Source: Helicobacteraceae bacterium (lineage in GTDB: Bacteria; Campylobacterota; Campylobacteria; Campylobacterales; Sulfurimonadaceae). From it: a stretch of 17,016 nt of DNA. A program made the translations under genes and the position numbers. Below, piece by piece: positions 1-6,321 of the stretch. The notes beneath the pieces are model-generated. The model did not search any database and was not told the origin of the DNA. It worked only from the letters and a program-made list of their open reading frames with translations. How positions within the stretch are numbered: position 1 is the first letter of the stretch; the number at the start of each line of letters is the position of its first letter. Where the stretch lies: NCBI GenBank assembly GCA_027057185.1, contig JALUJE010000003.1:1-17016 (forward strand), read 5' to 3'.

Positions 1-1021
1 CGGTCATCACTTCGTAAAAAGCCCGATTAATCAGATGCATCTCTTTTTGAAAATGTTTGTAAGTCATCGCTTGAAGGGATGATGCTCCGCGTGTAGCGGC
101 CTGATATTGTAATGTTGCCGTTTCGATGCCGTGAAACAGATGCTGTTGATGGCGTGTTGGAATTTGATCCTGAAGGTCTTGCGGAACCGTCCAGTCAATG
201 GTAATATTGGTAAACGGACTCTGCCCCCAGCGTGCCGGTACATTCAGGTTGTAGATGAAGCTGCGAATCGCTTTTTTGACATCGTCATAGGAGAGTTGGT
301 CTTTAAAGAGATAGGGTGCGAGATAGGTGTCAAATGAGCTGAAAGCTTGTGCGCCCGCCCATTCGCTTTGTAAAATACCCAAAAAGTTTGCCATCTGTCC
401 TAGAGCTTCTCGAAAATGGTTGGGTGCACGTGATTCCACTCTGCCACGTACTCCGTTAAAGCCTTCATCCAAAAGGACACGGAGGCTCCATCCGGCACAA
501 TATCCGCTTAAACAGTCCAGATCGTGAATATGATAATCACCGTTACGGTGGGCGTATCCCTCTTCTTTGGAGTAGACGCTGTCCAGCCAATAGTTGGCAA
601 TGACTTTTCCGGCGGTGTTGTTAATCAGACCGGCGTGGGAGTAACCGGTATTAGAATTGGCATGAATACGCCAGTCGCTTCCGTTAATATACTCTTCTAC
701 ACTTTGCGTTGCATTGATATAGGTCGTATCTTCATTCAAACCCAGCTGGTGTTCACGTTGCATTTTATGTGTATGCCGGTAGAGCATAAACGATTTCATG
801 ACATCGAAATAGCGTGCCTCAAACAGGGCTTGTTCAATCATATCTTGAACCTCTTCAACCGAAATAATACGCTGTTGGGTCAGTGCGGTAATAACATTAA
901 CATAGACATGGTTGTCAAAGGGGGTGGATTCACTCGCAAAAGCCTTTGCAATGGCGTCTTCAATTTTATATGGGGTAAATGGTTGAGATGTGCCGTCTCG
1001 TTTTAGTATGGTTTTTAACAT
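1..1021 (-). CDS. nrdD: Anaerobic (class III) ribonucleoside-triphosphate reductase NrdD, N-terminal part
   Basis: Reading the minus strand from the ATG at 1021 gives 340 codons with no stop, running off the left edge. The protein opens with an ATP-cone (about residues 1-95; KRDG, then PYKIEDAIAKAF), the allosteric module that senses ATP/dATP. It continues into the class III catalytic barrel with DYHIHDLDCLSGYCAGWSL, NFLGILQSEWAGAQAFSSFD and NVPARWGQSPFTN, all typical of NrdD. The enzyme makes dNTPs from NTPs without oxygen, using a glycyl radical installed by NrdG. The glycyl-radical and zinc-binding C-terminus would lie outside the window, and no nrdG is visible. A GGAGAG ribosome site at 1025-1030 supports this start. 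The gene sits downstream of a redox-type two-component operon on the same strand. Only the N-terminal part is seen, but the family call is firm. Confidence 0.95.
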   Translation of the reverse strand, partial: MLKTILKRDGTSQPFTPYKIEDAIAKAFASESTPFDNHVYVNVITALTQQRIISVEEVQDMIEQALFEARYFDVMKSFMLYRHTHKMQREHQLGLNEDTTYINATQSVEEYINGSDWRIHANSNTGYSHAGLINNTAGKVIANYWLDSVYSKEEGYAHRNGDYHIHDLDCLSGYCAGWSLRVLLDEGFNGVRGRVESRAPNHFREALGQMANFLGILQSEWAGAQAFSSFDTYLAPYLFKDQLSYDDVKKAIRSFIYNLNVPARWGQSPFTNITIDWTVPQDLQDQIPTRHQQHLFHGIETATLQYQAATRGASSLQAMTYKHFQKEMHLINRAFYEVMT

Positions 1022-1247
1022 AGTCTCTCCAAAAAGTGGTAAAGTACGATGTTATGTCAACGGCATGTGCTACGGTACAGGTGGTGGGTATCGATATCAC
1101 CACCTTGAATCAGACCTTGCAAGGTGGTGATAACGTTACCCTGACAACACAGTTAATCGCTTTAGACTGCCGAATGAAGAATGGATGCTTTGAATCTATA
1201 AGACCTCGTTGTCTAAAGTGAATTAACTGAGTTCGACATAACACACA
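1022..1247 (-). promoter_or_regulatory. Long, foldable 5' leader of nrdD
   Basis: No gene is visible between nrdD and the response regulator (1022-1324). If transcription starts just after the -10 at 1255-1260, nrdD has a leader of about 225 nt. It holds a perfect 13-bp inverted repeat (1095-1107 with 1120-1132). A competing 8-bp pairing (1079-1086 with 1098-1105) uses the same CACCACCT strand. There is also a long imperfect stem of 18-19 nt (1150-1167 with 1211-1229). I could not match it to cobalamin, TPP or c-di-GMP riboswitch cores. The long stem pairs slightly better as plus-strand RNA (a G-U instead of an A-C), so a plus-strand RNA cannot be excluded. Confidence 0.5.
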
Positions 1248-1254
1248 CAAGAGA

Positions 1255-1287
1255 ATTATAGAACAAGAGTTTGTCACATTATGTCAA
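1255..1287 (-). promoter_or_regulatory. Probable sigma-70 promoter of nrdD
   Basis: On the minus strand a perfect TATAAT lies at 1255-1260. A perfect TTGACA lies upstream at 1282-1287, but the spacer is 21 bp, longer than the usual 16-18, so the -35 may not be used as such. Campylobacterota promoters often depend mainly on the -10. Confidence 0.5.
1272..1286. promoter_or_regulatory. Tandem TGTCA repeat, candidate operator
   Basis: TGTCA occurs at 1272-1276 and again at 1282-1286, exactly 10 bp apart, overlapping the nrdD -35 region. Head-to-tail half-sites one helical turn apart are the usual layout for OmpR-family regulators, and such a regulator is encoded immediately next door. A further TTATGTCA lies at 1052-1059. 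The functional link is inference. Confidence 0.35.
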
Positions 1288-1304
1288 AAATCAAAGTTTT
1301 TGAT
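1286..1304 (-). terminator. Weak hairpin with T-run after the response regulator gene
   Basis: On the minus strand ATCAAA, a 3-nt loop and TTTGAT are followed by a TTTT run, 21 bp past the response-regulator stop. The 6-bp AT-rich stem is weak, so read-through into nrdD is possible. Confidence 0.3.
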
Positions 1305-1324
1305 AAAATACATAAATTTCTCTT

Positions 1325-2011
1325 TTATTTGGTATGTACGATGTACCCGACACCGTAATTGCTACTGATTGTCTGATTCGGAAGCTTGGTACGTAGACGT
1401 TTGATAAGAGAGGTCAACGCATGGATACTGAACTCCTTTTCAGGCTGATCCTCATAAACTGTGTAGTAGATATCTTCATTGGAGATGCTACGATTTGGTT
1501 TTGTGAGCATGAGATTAAGAAGCCGTTGTTCGCGTTTGGTAAGGTGAATATTGTGTCCGTTGTGCTGTAGGGTTTGATGTTTTTTATCCCAGACGAATCC
1601 CTCTTTTAAGAGTATGGTACTTTTGTCATTTTCGATCTCTTCGACAAGAGAGAAGAGGAGTTCTTTGAGCGTATCGCTGTTAATGGGCTTAATAAGATAG
1701 CGTACCAGATGCAGCTCAATTGCTTTTAGCAGTTTCTCTTTTTCCGAATGTGCCGTAGCGATAATGACTTTGGTATGCGGGTCATGTTCACGAATCGTTT
1801 CAATCATACTCAGACCGTCAAGATGGGGCATATTGATATCGGCGACGATAATATCGGGTCGTTTGCTGTGATAAATGTTGAGTGCCTCCCGACCGCACGA
1901 AGCGTGGTAGACGGTAGTAAAAAAAATCTGAAGATATTCCACGAAATATTCGCGTAACGCTTTTTCGTCCTCGGCAATCAGTACCGAAATATGATCTATT
2001 TTTTTATGCAT
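1325..2011 (-). CDS. OmpR-family response regulator
   Basis: A 228-residue two-domain regulator. The receiver domain (about 8-122) has the acidic pair E14/D15, phosphoacceptor D58 in IIVADINMPHLDG, T86 and K108 (LIKPI). The winged-helix DNA-binding domain (about 135-228) carries LTKREQRLLNLML and SLIKRLRTKLP, then SNYGVGY at the wing, as in OmpR/PhoB regulators. Its ATG lies inside the end of the kinase gene (8-bp overlap, ATGCATAA), so the two are translationally coupled and the kinase is almost certainly its partner. The adjacent downstream gene on the same strand is nrdD, with a candidate tandem-repeat operator at its promoter. The target is inferred, not shown. Confidence 0.93.
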   Translation of the reverse strand: MHKKIDHISVLIAEDEKALREYFVEYLQIFFTTVYHASCGREALNIYHSKRPDIIVADINMPHLDGLSMIETIREHDPHTKVIIATAHSEKEKLLKAIELHLVRYLIKPINSDTLKELLFSLVEEIENDKSTILLKEGFVWDKKHQTLQHNGHNIHLTKREQRLLNLMLTKPNRSISNEDIYYTVYEDQPEKEFSIHALTSLIKRLRTKLPNQTISSNYGVGYIVHTK

Positions 2012-3506
2012 GGATGACTCCTATACTAAATGTGGTTCCGTTGGGGTTGCTGTGAACCTCCAACATCCCGTTCATACTGCGCTCAATAATCATTTTGGTA
2101 ATGTATAATCCCAATCCCGTACCCATCGAGGGATGCTTGGTTGTGAAATAGGGTTCGAAAATACGTTCCATGACCTCATCGTCAATACCTCCGGCATTAT
2201 CAGAGATTTCCAAGCGTGCCTGAGTGTCTCGATAGAAAAAGGTAATATTGATATGTGGGTGATCTACCTGATGCTGCAACAGGGCATCTTGAGCATTATT
2301 AATAATGGCCATAATAGCCTGGACATATTCATTAATATAACCGTTGACCACAAGAGAGTGATCCCCGTCAACAGTCACGGCAATACTGTGTTTCTTAATA
2401 TTGGGGTGCAGTACTTCCAATGCCAGTGTTACCGCTTTGCGGATACTGAAGGGCTGTTTTTGCTTATTGGGTTTAAAAAAGCTCATAAAATCTTCGATGG
2501 TATTGGACATGTAGGCAATATTTTTCTCCATCTCGACCAATTTACATGTCAGATCCTCTTTGTCAAGTATATCGTAATTGTTTTTTTCTTTGGTGATGGC
2601 AATCAGGGTATTGACAATGGCAAGAGGCTGGCGCCACTGGTGGGCAATATTGCCGATCATCTCTCCCATTGCTGCCATTTTTGACTGCTGAAACAGTAGA
2701 CTTTCTTGTTCTTTAAGCGCCCGATCTTTGGCACGAAGCGCCTCGATGGTATCGAGCAGTTCACTGTTGTACTTCTCGTCAATATAGAGGCCGCAGTCAA
2801 GATTTTTCATTTTATAAATGAGATCGGCAATATAGGGTTTTTGAATGATAGATCCGTGTTGCGGTGCGATGAGCTCAAGATCGAGTTGTTCAATTTTATT
2901 CAGGGCATAGTTAAAAATATCTTTGCTGGGCATATATTCTGCATGGAACTGCTTAGCCTGATCAAAATAATCCTCTTTGGCAAAAAACTCCCAAGACTCT
3001 TCAATACCGCCGAAAATATCTCCTGAAAAAAGTACTTTGGAGTGAGGGTCGTAGCTGACAAAGGCGCCGGGAGAGTGGCAGTAGGGAGTGGTCAAAAATT
3101 CCAGACACAGACCGCTTGTAGTATGAAGCTGTAACTGCTGTTTGTCAATTTCGTAGTAATCTGAAGTGGTAAGATAGTGTTTGATTAATGGTGTCATACG
3201 ACTATGAGTAATGATTTTCAGGTCATCACGGGCAATGAGGTGTTCTAAGTCGGGTACCGAAGCACACAGATCGGGGTCTTGATGATGTAAAACAATATAT
3301 TTGATAGTACTAATATCAGTGATGCTTTGAACCTTTTTGACAATGGCATCGAACTCAATCATACTCCCTGGATCAATAAGAATGGACTCATCACCGTTGA
3401 GGATAAGGTAGGGGTGACATTGAAATGGATCATGTTCAAGATACATGCCGATCCAGTAAATGTTAGGAGCAATTTCAACGGCGCTGTTGTAGTCAAAAGG
3501 ATGCAT
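2004..3506 (-). CDS. Soluble histidine kinase with N-terminal diiron MBL-fold (ODP-like) sensor domain
   Basis: A 500-residue fusion. Residues 1-240 form a metallo-beta-lactamase fold of the flavodiiron/ODP type, with what looks like the full diiron ligand set: H75-x-D77-x-D79 (HHQDPD), H144 (CHSPG), D163 (SGDIFGG) and H217 (PQHGS). A short coiled coil (about 247-275) leads to a HisKA domain with H289 in HQWRQPL, then a HATPase domain with N box (NNAQDAL, about 403), G1 DNAGG, F box EPYFTTK and G2 GTGLGLYI. There is no signal peptide or membrane helix, so it is cytoplasmic. ODP domains in other bacteria bind oxygen at a diiron site; sensing of O2, NO or redox state is therefore inferred. It starts 2 bp after thioredoxin and overlaps the regulator gene, so all three are co-transcribed. 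Confidence 0.92.
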   Translation of the reverse strand: MHPFDYNSAVEIAPNIYWIGMYLEHDPFQCHPYLILNGDESILIDPGSMIEFDAIVKKVQSITDISTIKYIVLHHQDPDLCASVPDLEHLIARDDLKIITHSRMTPLIKHYLTTSDYYEIDKQQLQLHTTSGLCLEFLTTPYCHSPGAFVSYDPHSKVLFSGDIFGGIEESWEFFAKEDYFDQAKQFHAEYMPSKDIFNYALNKIEQLDLELIAPQHGSIIQKPYIADLIYKMKNLDCGLYIDEKYNSELLDTIEALRAKDRALKEQESLLFQQSKMAAMGEMIGNIAHQWRQPLAIVNTLIAITKEKNNYDILDKEDLTCKLVEMEKNIAYMSNTIEDFMSFFKPNKQKQPFSIRKAVTLALEVLHPNIKKHSIAVTVDGDHSLVVNGYINEYVQAIMAIINNAQDALLQHQVDHPHINITFFYRDTQARLEISDNAGGIDDEVMERIFEPYFTTKHPSMGTGLGLYITKMIIERSMNGMLEVHSNPNGTTFSIGVIHA

Positions 3507-3508
3507 AA

Positions 3509-3862
3509 TTACCCAAAAAATCGTCTGAAAAAGCCCTGTTTTCCAATGGCTTTTTCGATCATAGTGATATAGCGTTCCGTGGTAGCAGCTCCGAGCTCAT
3601 AATCTTTGATCATTTTATCGTCACCGATGCTGACGCAAAACGGAACACTGGTAATGTCATATTTTTTTGCGAGCTTGGGATTGCGGCTAATATCGACTTT
3701 ACAGATTGCCACTCGATTACCGAAGTAAGTCTCTAAAACCTCCAGTTGTGCCAAAACCTCCTGGCACGGACCACATGTCGGTGAATAAAAATCAATAAAA
3801 ATGGCAACATCGGTGTTTTCTATGGTTATAACATAATTTTTATCGGTCAGTTCCAGTGCCAT
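3509..3862 (-). CDS. Thioredoxin-like protein
   Basis: A 117-residue single-domain thioredoxin with no signal peptide. The active site is C30-G-P-C33, preceded by Thr (TCGPC) where classical thioredoxins have Trp. The cis-proline is P74 in TSVPF. A third cysteine follows at C76, next to the cis-Pro loop and close to the active site in the fold. The C-terminus ends in an aromatic/basic tail (GFFRRFFG). A purine-rich ribosome site (AGGGGGA, about 3867-3873) precedes the ATG. It is the first gene of the operon with the diiron-domain kinase and response regulator, so it may exchange electrons or disulfides with that sensor rather than serve as the general housekeeping thioredoxin. It could also feed the nearby NrdD, since some class III reductases use a redoxin. 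Both roles are inference. Confidence 0.88.
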   Translation of the reverse strand: MALELTDKNYVITIENTDVAIFIDFYSPTCGPCQEVLAQLEVLETYFGNRVAICKVDISRNPKLAKKYDITSVPFCVSIGDDKMIKDYELGAATTERYITMIEKAIGKQGFFRRFFG

Positions 3863-3963
3863 AAGTTCCCCCTACAACGTCTGCATTATTTGAATTGCTA
3901 CAAAAATCATAGCCAAAAAGAGTAATGAGGTGATGAATGCCAGTGCCGATCTAATGCGAAACT

Positions 3964-4731
3964 ATGAAAAATTTTGCTAGAATGTTATTTATGAATAGAA
4001 GATTGTTTATAACAACTGCTATAGCGTCTCCTCTATTGGTTCAAGATCTTTTAGCGGTTGAAAAAGATATTATTGTGAGTCGGGAAGAGTGGTCGACATT
4101 TGTCGGACTGCGCAAAAGATTGCATCGTGTAAAAAAAGTGGTGGGGTATGGTAATTTTAATATTATCTCGTTTGATCGTGCGCTCTATTATGCTAAACAT
4201 TATGCTGTTATTGGTGCTTTTCCTCAAAAAGAACTGGATTTGGCAGACCGACTGTTTTACGAAGATCCTAAAAAATACGGCTTTTTTGGGGATCGTATCT
4301 GTGATACTATTACACACAGTATTGCTCCAAAAGCAGTTGAAAAAATTCCCTACACGGGACATTACCTCTTTAAGGGGAAGCCGATGGAAGATTATTTCCG
4401 TCTGAAAAAGGATATTGGGGATGAAATTATTTTAACTTCAGGAGTACGTGGTGTTGTCAAACAGATGAGTTTATATGTTGATAAAATATACCGTTGTAAA
4501 GGCAATATTTCACAAGCCTCTTTTTCATTGGCACCCCCGGGTTATTCGTATCACAGCTGTTCGGATTTTGATGTAGGAAAACGGGGCTGGGGACATAAAA
4601 ATTTTACAGCCAAATTCGCACGAACCAGAGAATTTCGACAACTGCGTCAACTCGATTATATCGATATGCGTTATACTATTAACAACGAGGAGGGAGTGCG
4701 GTATGAACCGTGGCATGTTAAAGTCATATAG
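3964..4731 (+). CDS. Exported M15/VanY-type D-Ala-D-Ala carboxypeptidase family protein
   Basis: A 255-residue protein with an N-terminal NRRLFITTAIASPLLVQ segment that fits a twin-arginine (Tat) signal peptide; the true start may be the ATG at 3991, just before the RR pair. A stop at 3952 limits any extension, and no good ribosome site precedes either ATG. The catalytic part resembles LAS (M15) metallopeptidases: SGVRGVVKQ (about 159-167, the SxxR..Q motif), PGYSYHSCSDFDVG with H197 and D203 as likely zinc ligands, and EPWH (248-251) with catalytic Glu and third ligand His. The H-to-D spacing is one residue shorter than in VanX/VanY. It probably trims peptidoglycan stem peptides in the periplasm. 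Its end overlaps the M14 peptidase gene, indicating coordinated expression. Confidence 0.8.
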   Translation: MKNFARMLFMNRRLFITTAIASPLLVQDLLAVEKDIIVSREEWSTFVGLRKRLHRVKKVVGYGNFNIISFDRALYYAKHYAVIGAFPQKELDLADRLFYEDPKKYGFFGDRICDTITHSIAPKAVEKIPYTGHYLFKGKPMEDYFRLKKDIGDEIILTSGVRGVVKQMSLYVDKIYRCKGNISQASFSLAPPGYSYHSCSDFDVGKRGWGHKNFTAKFARTREFRQLRQLDYIDMRYTINNEEGVRYEPWHVKVI

Positions 4732-6301
4732 AGGGTTTGTTCCGTTATTGCTGATTCTGTTCATTTCGGGATGCACGCTGTATCAGGATATCTATCAGGA
4801 TGACCATGATATCAGAGTTACTTCGATACCTGAGCGTAGCAGTAGTACCCGTGTAGTACCCAAAAAAGAGATTGCTAAGAAGTCAAACTCTGAAGATAAC
4901 GAGAGTAATGTGACTGCGGCACTCATAGGGTCTGAATCATCTCTATCTGATGAGGAACCTCATGTAGCCGTAAACGTCCCTGAAAGTGTTACCGTAGCTC
5001 CCAAAGCGATTCCGTCGCAACCAATCATTCGTGTGAGTACAACGAGTGATGTGAAAGATCGTAAAAATTTTGATTTTGATCTGATTCAAAAAGGATATCA
5101 GGATGATAATACATTACTGGTAGTCGGCGGTATTCAGGGGGATGAACCGGGTGGCTTTATGGCAGCTTCGCTCATCGCAACCCGCTACAACATTACCAAA
5201 GGTTCCGTCTGGGTAATACCCAATTTGAATTTTTACAGCATCATTAAGCGTTCTCGCGGTCCTTTTGGTGATATGAATAGAAAGTTTGCGTCCATACAAG
5301 AGAGTGATCCCGATTATGATGCCATTTGTAAAATCAAACGCTATATTGCCGATGAAAAGGTAAAACTCATTGTCAATCTGCATGATGGCAGTGGTTATTA
5401 TCGCGAAGAGCATATTGATGACGAGCATTCACCGCAAAAATGGGGACAGTGTTCCATTGTGGATCAGGCACATCTTGATTGTGAGTACGGTGATTTAGAA
5501 CGTATCTCTGCCAAGGTAATTGAGCACGTCAATACCAATCTGATTCGCCAGGAGGATCGCTACTCTTTTAATAATACGCGAACGGCCGAAGGCAATGAAG
5601 AGATGGCAAAAACACTGACCTACTTTGCGGTTAAAAATAACAAAGCCGCTTTCGGTAATGAGGCGAGTAAAAATTTACCGACCCACGAACGAATTTATTA
5701 TCACCTGCTGGCTCTTGAGAAATATATGGATATTATGGGCATTGAATTTGAACGGAAATTCGCACTAACACCCGAGGCAATTAAAGATGAGATTGACCAT
5801 AACATTCATATAACACTCGATGACAATAGAATACGCCTCCCGCTATACAACGTTCGTAATATACTACGCTATTTTCCGGTTAACAAAGATGGTAGTATTA
5901 CCTACTCTCCCAATAACCCGCTGATTAAAATTATTAAAGAAGAAGATACTTATACGGTCTATTACGGTAATCGACGACTGACCCATTTAAAGGCAGACTA
6001 TATGGATTATGTCGATATTGAAAGTAATGTACACTTTAAAGTTGATAATCAAGATACCGAGGTACGCTTCGGAGAGATTTTGAGTGTCAAAAACGATTTT
6101 TTGGTTCATGACCACGACGAATACCGTGTGAATGTCATTGGATTTTCACATCACTCAAAAAAAGAGACGGAGATTCCTATTTCTAAAGAGAAGTTTATGA
6201 AACGTTTTTCTGTCGACCGGAAAGGTCAGATGTATCGTGTTGAATTTTATAAAAAAGATAAATTTGCCGGTACGGTTTTGATCAAGTTTGAAGACGCATA
6301 A
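4703..6301 (+). CDS. csd4: Csd4/Pgp1-like M14 DL-carboxypeptidase, lipoprotein
   Basis: A 532-residue protein. A hydrophobic leader ends in the lipobox ISGC (C24), so it is likely a lipoprotein. A poorly conserved, Ser/Glu/Val-rich linker of about 100 residues follows. The M14 domain begins near 135 and carries GGIQGDEPGG (Q145 and E148), NLHDGSGYY (H227) and FGNEASK (E320). This matches Helicobacter Csd4 and Campylobacter Pgp1, where Gln replaces the usual His zinc ligand and the enzyme cuts muramyl tripeptide to dipeptide, shaping helical cells. The C-terminal third (about 350-532) is beta-rich and corresponds to the extra domains of that family. The start overlaps the M15 peptidase gene by 29 bp; GAGGAGGG at 4687-4694 supports the ATG at 4703. 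The family call is strong; the effect on shape in this organism is inferred. Confidence 0.88.
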   Translation: MNRGMLKSYRGFVPLLLILFISGCTLYQDIYQDDHDIRVTSIPERSSSTRVVPKKEIAKKSNSEDNESNVTAALIGSESSLSDEEPHVAVNVPESVTVAPKAIPSQPIIRVSTTSDVKDRKNFDFDLIQKGYQDDNTLLVVGGIQGDEPGGFMAASLIATRYNITKGSVWVIPNLNFYSIIKRSRGPFGDMNRKFASIQESDPDYDAICKIKRYIADEKVKLIVNLHDGSGYYREEHIDDEHSPQKWGQCSIVDQAHLDCEYGDLERISAKVIEHVNTNLIRQEDRYSFNNTRTAEGNEEMAKTLTYFAVKNNKAAFGNEASKNLPTHERIYYHLLALEKYMDIMGIEFERKFALTPEAIKDEIDHNIHITLDDNRIRLPLYNVRNILRYFPVNKDGSITYSPNNPLIKIIKEEDTYTVYYGNRRLTHLKADYMDYVDIESNVHFKVDNQDTEVRFGEILSVKNDFLVHDHDEYRVNVIGFSHHSKKETEIPISKEKFMKRFSVDRKGQMYRVEFYKKDKFAGTVLIKFEDA

Positions 6302-6321
6302 CTCATAGGAATGGAACAGCG

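Noticed and set aside
131..1006. Plus-strand open frames between 131 and 1006 (68, 66 and 160 residues)
   Set aside because: They lie opposite nrdD, whose minus-strand frame is uninterrupted and carries conserved motifs; the plus-strand translations look like no protein.
1150..1229. The long inverted repeat as an integron attC site or mobile-element end
   Set aside because: GTTAA...TTAAC is present, but the arms lack the paired R/L core boxes, and no integrase, cassette or target duplication is seen nearby.
3872..3961. A hydrophobic 29-residue stop-to-stop frame on the minus strand just before thioredoxin (SALAFITSLLFLAMIFVAIQ)
   Set aside because: It resembles a single membrane helix but has no ATG before the middle and no ribosome site, and its stop is within the thioredoxin ribosome site; probably chance.
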